IMG/VR virus record: IMGVR_UViG_3300010885_018483
Span: 1-30,664 of that record
DNA length: 30,664 nucleotides
Strand: one strand, 5' to 3'
Origin: a virus
Under the pieces are notes generated by a model. It did not search any database, was not told the DNA's origin, and saw only the letters and a program-made list of their open reading frames with translations. Positions 1 to 7,384 of this stretch are shown one piece after another. The position numbers and the translations under genes are program-made. How positions within the stretch are numbered: position 1 is the first letter of the stretch; each line of letters opens with the position of its first letter.

Positions 1-17
1 AACTGGCCTGCTGCCAT
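1..17 (-). CDS. Start of next structural gene, truncated by window edge
   Basis: Only the first five codons and part of a sixth are inside the window, reading M-A-A-G-Q then F or L. The start is supported by a good Shine-Dalgarno sequence, AAAGGA, five bases upstream (plus-strand 23-28). It lies 12 nt after the stop of the 295-aa gene. The beginning resembles that neighbour's own start (M-A-G-Q-Y), so I infer a tandem paralogue of the same structural family. With so few codons this is only a suggestion; the existence of a gene start here is better supported than its identity. Confidence 0.55.
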
Positions 18-22
18 GGGAT

Positions 23-28
23 TCCTTT
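23..28 (-). promoter_or_regulatory. Ribosome binding site of the truncated gene
   Basis: On the minus strand the sequence reads AAAGGA, five bases before the ATG at 17-15. It sits in the 12-nt gap after the upstream stop codon and is the main reason to call a gene start at the window edge. Confidence 0.6.
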
Positions 29-29
29 A

Positions 30-917
30 TTATGCTAAACCAGTTGTAGTAGCTGGTGGTTTTAGTACTGATACATTATCACCTGTGGCATAATATACTT
101 GAACGGTAGATGTCAAGAGCCCGTCTGGATTTTCGTCAATTGGACCGCCTGAAGAATCTTCCATGCGTATAGTGAAAATAATTTGTTCTAGTCCTATATC
201 GCCTTTTCTGGCTAATATAAAAAATCTATTATCTGCATATGCGCCTGCGGGTGCAAGTTTTTGAAATATTAATTTATCGTCAGTGCTTAATTCATAGTAT
301 CCAATAGTTGCGGCAGGATTACCGGTTCCGCTACACGCTGTTGAGTCATGTTTAAAACTAATAACTCCCATGCCGTTAAACATAGCAGTCCATGTTGCAT
401 TTTTAGTGTTTGATGTGCCTAATGATCTAGACAAACCAAATTCTATTTGACTACCGGTATTAAAAAAGTACCTAGCAGAATCAGCATTTGAAAAAGTAAC
501 TGTTACTGTTTGTGTTAAGCTACCGTTCCATGCAGTAGCACGTTGCTGTACTGCAACTAAATTTTCCCGGGTTGCTTGACTCGGTGGAGGAGTTATTAAT
601 CTATTTGTTTGATCTTGTATATCATTTGCCATTGAGGTAAATGCTGTTCTATCTGCATCTGTAACATTTACAGTGGCGCTGGCAACCGTTAAAAATGAAG
701 ACATATCATTACCAGTTTGATGCTGTCTTGCTTTTAATAGATCAGTTCTAAGATTATTCCATTGTGTATATGTAACATTAGTCCTACTAGAAACTTGGCT
801 GCTGATAACAGTTTGTCCGTAACCTGTGTTACCAGTACCTGATCCTAGCACCAATGCTACTTTAGATTGTATGACGTTGTAGTCTGTTGCTAGAATTGCA
901 GAATATTGCCCAGCCAT
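30..917 (-). CDS. Virion structural protein, 295 aa, unassigned
   Basis: Function not known precisely; the setting, downstream of three tail-fibre genes, points to a fibre-associated or other virion structural protein. The first ~130 residues look helical and polar, with a T-Q-W-N-N-L-R-T-D-L segment at 51-60 followed by K-A-R-Q-H-Q-T-G at 62-69. The rest looks beta-rich and contains A-R-Y-F-F-N-T-G-S-Q-I-E-F at 148-160, a motif I associate with structural proteins of aquatic T4-like phages from memory. No signal peptide or membrane segment is visible. The ATG is preceded by AAAGGAT at suitable spacing, in a 33-nt gap that also holds a late-promoter-like motif. The next gene begins with a similar N-terminus, so the family may be duplicated in tandem. 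Confidence 0.8.
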   Translation of the reverse strand: MAGQYSAILATDYNVIQSKVALVLGSGTGNTGYGQTVISSQVSSRTNVTYTQWNNLRTDLLKARQHQTGNDMSSFLTVASATVNVTDADRTAFTSMANDIQDQTNRLITPPPSQATRENLVAVQQRATAWNGSLTQTVTVTFSNADSARYFFNTGSQIEFGLSRSLGTSNTKNATWTAMFNGMGVISFKHDSTACSGTGNPAATIGYYELSTDDKLIFQKLAPAGAYADNRFFILARKGDIGLEQIIFTIRMEDSSGGPIDENPDGLLTSTVQVYYATGDNVSVLKPPATTTGLA

Positions 918-941
918 TTTTTATCCTTTATATACCTGAAT

Positions 942-949
942 TATTTATT
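942..949 (-). promoter_or_regulatory. T4-type late-promoter-like motif AATAAATA
   Basis: The minus strand reads AATAAATA, one mismatch from the T4 late promoter core TATAAATA. It lies in the 33-nt gap, 24 nt before the start codon of the 295-aa gene. T4-type late promoters consist essentially of this -10 element, recognised by the gp55 sigma-like factor. The call rests on match and position only. Confidence 0.4.
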
Positions 950-950
950 T

Positions 951-2453
951 TTATAGTATAATACACTCAACAAGTTTGATACCCTCATCATCACTTGTTT
1001 CTAATGCTATACCAAATACGCCGGGGGCATGTGGGATACCAACTTGTGCAGTACCATCCTTTCCTGCTATTAATTGATCACCTTTTTTAATGGCGCCGGA
1101 TACTTTAACGGGAATACGTCCTTTTAGTGCAACAATAGTGCCACCTTCAAGCTCAAAATTCATTAGGTATGCTGGTTTGTCGCTAACCGCACCTAATGCT
1201 CTATCACCCTCTTGGCAGGCTGTTACTTCAAATGCGCCGCCTACTGACATAACTGTACCCACTTCATATTCTGCATCAGCAAGGTATTTTTCAGCCAAGT
1301 CAGCATAGTTCGCACTAGTTGCTGTACCAACAAAGTATGTTCCTTTAACTGCACCTGCTAAGATGTTAACACCATTGATTGTTTCATCTGCGTTTGTTCG
1401 GACTACAATAGTTCCAGAACTTGATACAGAACTTGCAGTTCTAAAATCTCCGCCAACTGCTAGAGCGTTTGCTCTTGATGCTGTTCCGTCAATTGATACT
1501 GCATATAAAGTTTTAAATCTTTGGGTAGCATTACCTAAATTAGTAGTATTATCTGTGCCTGGTAATACATCAACTCCTACTAAACTTAGTGGAGTTTTTG
1601 TTAAACCTGTAACTGTTGTTTGAAAATTAATAGTTGTATTTTGACTTTGTACTGTAGGGATACCGCCAGAGTTAAAAACTCTTAATTTTGGAACTTCGCC
1701 TACAGTAAAACCTGTATCAGCAAAATTTACACTTTGGCTAAATTGAGCATCAGATTTTAATACAAATTCGCTAAATGCATGACCACTTAGTCTATCAGCA
1801 TCAGTTGCAGTACCGTGAAATCTATAGTCTGTTGATTGTCCTGGGTGAGCATCAACGTTGGAATATGCTAAGGTAATGCCCTGATATATTTTTGTAAACC
1901 CGTCAAATGGTGTTTGCAATGTCCATGATGTATCTGCATTTGTTCCTTGATCTGGATTGATAATAAAGATCGTTTTACCATTAACAACTGCAGAAATAAC
2001 AGCATGAGATGCGCCAGTAGTATCACGTAAGCTAACAGATTGCATCTGTGTGGTCTGTGAACCAGAAACACCCTGCGGTCCAACTAGTATAAAGTTTGCG
2101 CCGTCCCACGCATTTAGCTGTTTACTGGTTGTGTCAAACCAAAAATCACCAACACTTAGACCTGTTGGAGGTGTTGCTCCGATTTCGGCGCCGCCTGTAG
2201 TTCGCCATTTAGATCCGTCATTGAATTTTAATTTGTAGTTGCTAGAATCAAACCACAACTGCCCTTGTATCGGTCTTGGGGGTGGATTATTGTTTGCGAA
2301 ATTTTCAAGTAGGTACAAGAAATTTTCGTTTTGAACTTCTCCGTATCCAGCATAATTTTTACCAATTATTTTAAGATCAGTAGTATTATCAATGGTTCCG
2401 TCGGCTACAGTAGAAATTAATGTTCCGTTATATTTGTTTATGGCGTATGGCAT
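951..2453 (-). CDS. Tail fibre protein, 500 aa, shared N-terminal module
   Basis: Probable tail-fibre or baseplate-fibre subunit. Residues 1-~120 match the N-termini of the two preceding genes: an I-x-G-K-N-Y-A-G-Y-G-E element, an N-E-N-F...L-E-N-F-A-N element, P-I-Q-G-Q-L-W-F-D, then a second G-D-F-W-F-D-T half-repeat. This N-terminus probably joins the fibre to the baseplate. The middle is beta-rich and carries N-L-G-N-A-T-Q-R-F-K-T-L-Y-A, a motif common in phage fibre shafts. The last 118 residues begin Y383-A-D-L-A-E-K-Y and include G-T-V and L-K-G-R-I-P-V-K-V; this ending recurs in marine phage fibres and loosely recalls peptidase_G2-type self-cleaving chaperone ends, which I cannot confirm. 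AAGGA lies ten bases before the ATG. Confidence 0.82.
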   Translation of the reverse strand: MPYAINKYNGTLISTVADGTIDNTTDLKIIGKNYAGYGEVQNENFLYLLENFANNNPPPRPIQGQLWFDSSNYKLKFNDGSKWRTTGGAEIGATPPTGLSVGDFWFDTTSKQLNAWDGANFILVGPQGVSGSQTTQMQSVSLRDTTGASHAVISAVVNGKTIFIINPDQGTNADTSWTLQTPFDGFTKIYQGITLAYSNVDAHPGQSTDYRFHGTATDADRLSGHAFSEFVLKSDAQFSQSVNFADTGFTVGEVPKLRVFNSGGIPTVQSQNTTINFQTTVTGLTKTPLSLVGVDVLPGTDNTTNLGNATQRFKTLYAVSIDGTASRANALAVGGDFRTASSVSSSGTIVVRTNADETINGVNILAGAVKGTYFVGTATSANYADLAEKYLADAEYEVGTVMSVGGAFEVTACQEGDRALGAVSDKPAYLMNFELEGGTIVALKGRIPVKVSGAIKKGDQLIAGKDGTAQVGIPHAPGVFGIALETSDDEGIKLVECIIL

Positions 2454-2476
2454 TTTCGCTCGTTCCTTATTGTTTG

Positions 2477-2484
2477 TATTTATG
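2477..2484 (-). promoter_or_regulatory. T4-type late-promoter-like motif CATAAATA
   Basis: The minus strand reads CATAAATA, one mismatch from TATAAATA, in the 43-nt gap between the 680-aa and 500-aa fibre genes. It is about 23 nt upstream of the 500-aa gene's ATG. It could give this fibre gene its own late transcript. Confidence 0.45.
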
Positions 2485-2496
2485 CTATTTTGGCTG

Positions 2497-4539
2497 TTAC
2501 AAATTCGCTGACCATGCCCACGAGCCGTTAACCAGCGTAAACTGCTTTGCTATCTGTGTATCTAAGCACCATACCCTTACTACTGCATTGTTTTGATGCT
2601 CTGCTACTGGACACATTTTTGTCACGATAGTTGAAGCAATTGTAGCATCGGATAATGCACCTTGATTAATTGAGAAACTTTGAGGGTAGGTTTGTACATT
2701 ATATTTCAGTGTTTGTAAATTAACTGCATCTAAGTTTCCTGACGGATCTTGTATATTTGTTATTCTCTTTGAACTAACATCAACTGTGCCGTTATTTTTA
2801 GGAGCAAGATATATTGTTCCATCGCTAACCGATGCATTTACATATGATAACGTACTATTAGCGATGTTTAAGTATCCTGCTTGTAGGGTAGTCAAACTGC
2901 CAACGCTAGTTAGGCCCGGAGCACTCGATACAGTGACACCTAAAGAATTCTGGCTCAGAACTGAAAATCCATTAATTTGATATGATTTTCCTGAAAGAAG
3001 ATTAATATGTTCTGAACTTTTCCAGGCAGCGGTCGATGCATCCCAGCTAAAAGATTTATTAGTTGCACCGTGAACTAAAATTCCGCCGCCGTCTGCTGTG
3101 CTGTCAGTAGCTCCGCCAGCACTGAAATTAACTGTTCCGGCAGTGTTTACAGTATCTGCTATAATTGTAATTTGAGTAGCACTGTCAATACTAACAATTT
3201 TAGCATTTGTTCCAAAGTTGCCGCCGCCATTAAGTTTTGATAAAGTTTGGCCAGCAATTAATCCAGTAATCTTTGATAAACTTGTTATTGTAGTTGTTGT
3301 CAAACTACTAGATATCGTTCCGGAGATATTTAATACTGCACTAACTGTACCTAATTCAATTTGTTTATCTTCAATAACTAGATTAGTTGAATTAATATTC
3401 GATGTTAATCCTTCGACTGTAAGATTTCCGGTTATCCTAACGTCTCCGGATACATCTAATGTACTAGTTGGAGTAGTTGTTAGTATACCTATACGTTGAT
3501 GTTGGGCATCAATGTATATAGAATTCCCTGATCCGCCGGCATCTCCTAGGGTTCTGATTGAAAAATCTTGATTTAAAGTATTTGATACTATTGAAAATAA
3601 GTTGTTATCAACATATATCTGAGAATTTTGCTGAGGTCCTAGCACTAACGGTGTGTTATTTTGTATAATAACACTGCCAATCGCAGTAGTTGTTACGTCT
3701 GTAGACGATAAAAAACTGCTCGGAGTTTTAACTGTACCGTCGGCTGCAACTAAGCTGTCTGCTTGAGTTGTAGGAACATGGAATTTTACATCTTTGGTTG
3801 TACTTGAGTTGAATCCAGGATTAATAAAAATTTCTTTCCAGAATAAACCATCTGTTGGAAGTACCCCTGGCGCAACGTAGCCAGTATTAGGACCAGTAGT
3901 TAATACAGAATACACTTCATATGCTAACGGTTTTCCATTGACTACAAAAATTACTCTAGATCCTAAAGCATATCTAGTTGAACTACTCCATAAAGATCCG
4001 GACCATCCCACAATAGGAGCAACTGGAGTGAATTTAGTTTTAGAAAAAATACCAAGTAACGATTGAGCTACATACATTAATACTATGGTATGATTTAAAG
4101 AATTTATATCAACAACATCGATAACTTGGAATCCACTAACGCCCTGCTGTGCATTGTATATCGGGCCTGCTAATAGTGTAGCTGATCCATCGTTAAAATA
4201 TAATTGTTGTCTAGTACTATCAATCCACAAATCTCCCTGTGTCAATGTAGGGATAGTCGCGGTAACAACAGTACCGCTAGAAACTTTCCAACCAGCGCCG
4301 TCATAAACTTTTAATCTCCCCTCACTAGTATCATACCACAACTGGCCTTGTATTGGGCTGTTAGGGCTAGAAGTGTTGGCAAAATTTTCTAATATATGTA
4401 CAAAGTTCTCGTTAAACACTTCGCCATATGAGCTGGTATTTTTCCCTATTAATGTTAAATCAGTTGATAATTGATCTATAGAACCGTCGACTATTTCTGT
4501 TAAGACATCACCGTTTGTTTTGTTTATAATATAGCTCAT
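2497..4539 (-). CDS. Tail fibre protein, 680 aa, shared N-terminal module
   Basis: Second of three tandem fibre genes. The N-terminal ~120 residues align with the 500-aa protein (L-I-G-K-N at about 30, N-E-N-F-V-H-I-L-E-N-F-A-N, P-I-Q-G-Q-L-W-Y-D, then G-D-L-W-I-D-S). Residues 184-237 form a W-x6-Y-x2-G-x2-V-type module like those in the giant protein. Residues ~357-400 hold the S-G-D-V-x-I-T-G-N-L shaft motif followed by N-L-V-I-E-D-K-Q-I-E-L-G. A beta module at ~410-475 (I-A-G-Q...I-D-S-A-T-Q-I-T-I) resembles two modules in the giant protein. The C-terminus is short, ends W-A-W-S-A-N-L and lacks the collar domain. Its ATG overlaps the stop of the 728-aa gene by one base (TAATG), suggesting translational coupling; no strong ribosome site precedes it. 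Confidence 0.82.
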   Translation of the reverse strand: MSYIINKTNGDVLTEIVDGSIDQLSTDLTLIGKNTSSYGEVFNENFVHILENFANTSSPNSPIQGQLWYDTSEGRLKVYDGAGWKVSSGTVVTATIPTLTQGDLWIDSTRQQLYFNDGSATLLAGPIYNAQQGVSGFQVIDVVDINSLNHTIVLMYVAQSLLGIFSKTKFTPVAPIVGWSGSLWSSSTRYALGSRVIFVVNGKPLAYEVYSVLTTGPNTGYVAPGVLPTDGLFWKEIFINPGFNSSTTKDVKFHVPTTQADSLVAADGTVKTPSSFLSSTDVTTTAIGSVIIQNNTPLVLGPQQNSQIYVDNNLFSIVSNTLNQDFSIRTLGDAGGSGNSIYIDAQHQRIGILTTTPTSTLDVSGDVRITGNLTVEGLTSNINSTNLVIEDKQIELGTVSAVLNISGTISSSLTTTTITSLSKITGLIAGQTLSKLNGGGNFGTNAKIVSIDSATQITIIADTVNTAGTVNFSAGGATDSTADGGGILVHGATNKSFSWDASTAAWKSSEHINLLSGKSYQINGFSVLSQNSLGVTVSSAPGLTSVGSLTTLQAGYLNIANSTLSYVNASVSDGTIYLAPKNNGTVDVSSKRITNIQDPSGNLDAVNLQTLKYNVQTYPQSFSINQGALSDATIASTIVTKMCPVAEHQNNAVVRVWCLDTQIAKQFTLVNGSWAWSANL
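3829..3990 (-). other. CBM5/12-like module in the 680-aa fibre
   Basis: Residues 184-237 of the 680-aa protein read as L-W-S-S-S-T-R-Y-A-L-G-S-R-V-I-F, with later Y-E-V-Y and F-W-K-E-I. The W-x6-Y-x2-G-x2-V pattern ending in an aromatic W-K-x-I strand is that of small chitin/carbohydrate-binding (family 5/12) folds and of the modules in the giant protein. Binding activity is inference. Confidence 0.4.
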
Positions 4540-6725
4540 TATAGTTTACCAGTAAAAATTATATAATTAATTGTTAAGTATGGATTCATTGTAATAAATG
4601 ATTGTCCTAATGGATTAGCTTTGACTCCGCCGCTGTCAGGCAATCCTTGTGCAGTGGCCCCCGAAGTTGCTACTGCATCAGGTATAGCATTAATATCTGA
4701 ACTAGCACCAGGAGTTCCGACTGCAAAATATTGTTGGAGTCCGCTGTTTAAATTATGTTTATGATCGGGTAAATTTTTAAGTTCTAATGTTGTCGATTCC
4801 GATCCGCCGCCGGCACCTATAACATCTGCAACATCAGGAGTTACCCGATTAGCTGATCCGCCGCCGGCATCTACTAAAATTGCCGCGTTATCAACACTAG
4901 GTACCTGATTTCCATTATCCATACTATCTTTACCTAATGGAAATCTTCCTCTTAGATCAGGTAAACCAAATGTTCCTTGTCCTATTAGTTGACTTGCTGG
5001 CTTATAATTAAATCCAATAACACCAAAAAGTTCAAGATAGTCATTACGGATAATTTCACTACCGTCACATAGCAAGTATCCGACTGGCGGTGTTTGTCCT
5101 GCATATGGTAAGATAGATCCAATCGGTACTGTTGCAATATTAGAAACAAATGTCTGCTTAGTCATTTTTCTTACGCCGCCGCTAGTACCTAATCGATAAA
5201 TTAGCATGGAATCTGTTGCTAGTGAATCAAATACCTCTGTTTTATTAGCAATAAAATCTGGAGTTATAGTTGCTGTGAAAATAACAGGGTCGTCTCCCTG
5301 TCCATCAAAACTTACAATATTACTGGTTACATCACTTTTCGCTAGTAACGGATCTAAACTATCTCCAATTCTAAATGTCGTTGGACTAGCTAATCTCGAA
5401 GATGATCCGCTAACACTACCATTGATTGTTGTACTAGTTGTGAATGTACCGGTAAAATTTCCGCTAAATGTATCTGCGTATACATTTCTAAATTTGCGTG
5501 TTGGGGTTCCGATGTCATACAACGGAGTTGGCACTACAGGTAAAGATAATGTCGATGCTTCAGTTAAATCGCTCGTGTAGGCCGGAACGATTACAGTTCC
5601 AGCTCTAGGATCATTATTAACATCTAAGTAATTTATAAATGTTTGTCCGTATGTTGTAATATCATCACCAAATCGTGATGTTGTAGTAATATCTAGTGAT
5701 CCAGCTGTTGTTGATCCGGCTGTTGTTATATTACCGCTAACTTTTACATTTCCAGAAACATCTAGTGCTTCAACCGGAGCAGTATTATTAATACCAATCC
5801 TACTGTCAGCTGTTACTGTTAAGACAGATAATTGTGATCCAGATTTATTAACTCGTAATTCAATAGGAACACCGTCGCGTAGTGAATACAAAAATGCGGC
5901 ACCGGATTCAGTACCAATGTTAAAACTTAAATCACTACCAAGGCTTAAACCATCGTTGTTTCTAATATTGATTCGAAAGTTAGTATTGCTTTGTGTATCA
6001 CCTCTTAAAAAGTTTGTTGCTTGAACAATGCTTCCATTATAATTTAATGCATCTGCTTGGCTAGCAGTTCCCCAAAATTTAGGAAGGCTAGTTACATTTG
6101 ACTCGCTTTGTGAAATAGTTGTTAAATTAATACCTCGACCAATGGTTGGAAAGCCGGGTATTGTTGATTTAGGTGTAAACGATATATAGCTTTGAATGCT
6201 CACTCGCTGATCATTAGAATATGTTACAACTACCGGTCGAGCAACGTTATTAGTATCAGTAATAGTTTCAATAGTAGGACCAGTTTTTTGTCCTTGGCTG
6301 AACTGAGGCCCTACTAATAACCAATTTGATCCAGAATAAACATATAGCTGTTGATTGCTAGTATCAACCCAAAGATCGCCCGATATAGGTGCATCTGGTC
6401 GTGTGCCTTTCTTAGTAATTGCGCCTGCTGGAACCCAAGTAGTTCCGTCATAGACATTTAATAGATTTACACCAGGTGTATTGTTATACCACAACTGGCC
6501 TTGAATCGGGGGACCCATTGGACTATTAGGATCTGATCCAGGAGAGAAAGACGAAGCAAAATTTTCTAATAGGTGTAAAAAGTTTTTGGCAATAACAGGT
6601 GCATAACCTGCATAATTTTTGCCTACAAATGATAAACTAGTGTCAGTATTAAGGGCCTGGTCAGGAACATCAATAGTCGGTTTAGCAGGATTTCTAGTTT
6701 CAGTAAACGTAACTTTATATGGCAT
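4539..6725 (-). CDS. Short-tail-fibre-like protein with phage collar domain, 728 aa
   Basis: First of three tandem fibre genes and the best candidate for the T4 gp12-type receptor-binding short tail fibre. Its N-terminus is a diverged copy of the module shared with the other two (V-G-K-N-Y-A-G-Y, N-F-L-H-L-L-E-N-F-A, P-I-Q-G-Q-L-W-Y-N, G-D-L-W-V-D-T). The middle has the shaft motif D-V-S-G-N-V-K-V-S-G-N-I and an I-G-T-P-T-R-K-F-R-N-V-Y-A strand. From V533 comes a phage tail collar domain (Pfam Phage_Collar type): P-I-G-S-I-L-P-Y-A-G, L-L-C-D-G-S, and F-G-L-P-D-L-R-G-R-F near 586-595. H655-x-H657 sits where T4 gp12 uses an H-x-H pair from each chain to bind zinc; equivalence is inferred. TAGGAG precedes the ATG by about eight bases. 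Confidence 0.88.
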   Translation of the reverse strand: MPYKVTFTETRNPAKPTIDVPDQALNTDTSLSFVGKNYAGYAPVIAKNFLHLLENFASSFSPGSDPNSPMGPPIQGQLWYNNTPGVNLLNVYDGTTWVPAGAITKKGTRPDAPISGDLWVDTSNQQLYVYSGSNWLLVGPQFSQGQKTGPTIETITDTNNVARPVVVTYSNDQRVSIQSYISFTPKSTIPGFPTIGRGINLTTISQSESNVTSLPKFWGTASQADALNYNGSIVQATNFLRGDTQSNTNFRINIRNNDGLSLGSDLSFNIGTESGAAFLYSLRDGVPIELRVNKSGSQLSVLTVTADSRIGINNTAPVEALDVSGNVKVSGNITTAGSTTAGSLDITTTSRFGDDITTYGQTFINYLDVNNDPRAGTVIVPAYTSDLTEASTLSLPVVPTPLYDIGTPTRKFRNVYADTFSGNFTGTFTTSTTINGSVSGSSSRLASPTTFRIGDSLDPLLAKSDVTSNIVSFDGQGDDPVIFTATITPDFIANKTEVFDSLATDSMLIYRLGTSGGVRKMTKQTFVSNIATVPIGSILPYAGQTPPVGYLLCDGSEIIRNDYLELFGVIGFNYKPASQLIGQGTFGLPDLRGRFPLGKDSMDNGNQVPSVDNAAILVDAGGGSANRVTPDVADVIGAGGGSESTTLELKNLPDHKHNLNSGLQQYFAVGTPGASSDINAIPDAVATSGATAQGLPDSGGVKANPLGQSFITMNPYLTINYIIFTGKL

Positions 6726-6728
6726 TTG

Positions 6729-7337
6729 TTATACTCCTACCAAACCAGTTAAACTCTGGATTCGAACTGTATAGTCTATCTGTATCAATCGATTTAAACT
6801 TTTTTGTACAGGGTGAAATATAACATGAGTTAGCAATAAACTTTGCCCTGTTGAGCTATAACTTTTTAAACCTAGTTCGTCAAATACATAATTACTGTTA
6901 GAATTAGTTGTATTATCAAATGCTAATTGTCCAGGGCCGTCACCGTAGTCTAATAAACAAGTAACAAAGATATCAGTATAATTAGTACCAGTTACGTGAC
7001 GAGTTTCTATATAATTACGTGTTGGATCTGTGTTATTACTAGATCTGTCATCAACAACCTTGGAGAATGTTTGACTATATAATCCGGAATTTGATCCGGA
7101 ACTATTAGGAGTCAAATATGTAATAATTCCTGTCGGGTCAACTGCTGTTCCACCGTTGCCAAAAGCCATTTGAGATATGAATCCCTGTCCGCTGTTTGCT
7201 AGGCTCTGTGCCAATGCTATACTAATATTTTCATAGTGTATAGCATTACGTTTATTAACATAAACTTCGGCAGAATTTGGGTCAAATATTTTAATATGAC
7301 CTTCTATGTGTACGCCGGTTGTGTCTTTACTCTGCAT
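6729..7337 (-). CDS. Virion structural protein, 202 aa, between giant gene and fibres
   Basis: Not assigned to a T4 gene number. The N-terminus V-H-I-E-G-H-I-K-I-F-D is followed by V-N-K-R-N-A-I-H-Y-E-N at 27-37, a helical A-L-A-Q-S-L-A-N, and M-A-F-G-N-G-G-T at 57-64. I have seen this arrangement, from memory, in structural proteins of aquatic T4-like phages. The remainder appears beta-rich. Its place, after the giant wedge-type protein and three bases before the collar-domain fibre, suggests a baseplate adaptor that attaches fibres, comparable in position to T4 gp8-gp11. It begins 47 nt after the giant gene's stop, behind a late-promoter-like motif and a GAGAG ribosome site, so it probably heads a transcript with the fibres. 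Confidence 0.75.
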   Translation of the reverse strand: MQSKDTTGVHIEGHIKIFDPNSAEVYVNKRNAIHYENISIALAQSLANSGQGFISQMAFGNGGTAVDPTGIITYLTPNSSGSNSGLYSQTFSKVVDDRSSNNTDPTRNYIETRHVTGTNYTDIFVTCLLDYGDGPGQLAFDNTTNSNSNYVFDELGLKSYSSTGQSLLLTHVIFHPVQKSLNRLIQIDYTVRIQSLTGLVGV

Positions 7338-7356
7338 ATGAATCTCTCTTTTTTTA

Positions 7357-7364
7357 TATTTATC
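7357..7364 (-). promoter_or_regulatory. T4-type late-promoter-like motif GATAAATA
   Basis: The minus strand reads GATAAATA, one mismatch from TATAAATA, in the 47-nt gap after the giant gene and about 19 nt before the ATG of the 202-aa gene. The same nine bases GATAAATAT occur upstream of the gp6-like gene (25133-25141) at nearly the same distance from its ATG. Confidence 0.5.
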
Positions 7365-7384
7365 AAGTATTATTATCTGCTAGT

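Noticed and set aside
2454-2496. Rho-independent terminator between fibre genes
   Set aside because: No stable GC-rich hairpin followed by T residues is visible in this or in the other gaps (918-950, 7338-7384, 25116-25162).
951-6725. Diversity-generating retroelement acting on the fibre genes
   Set aside because: There is no reverse transcriptase and no template/variable repeat pair visible; similarity between the fibres is at protein level and at N-termini, not at the C-terminal ends.
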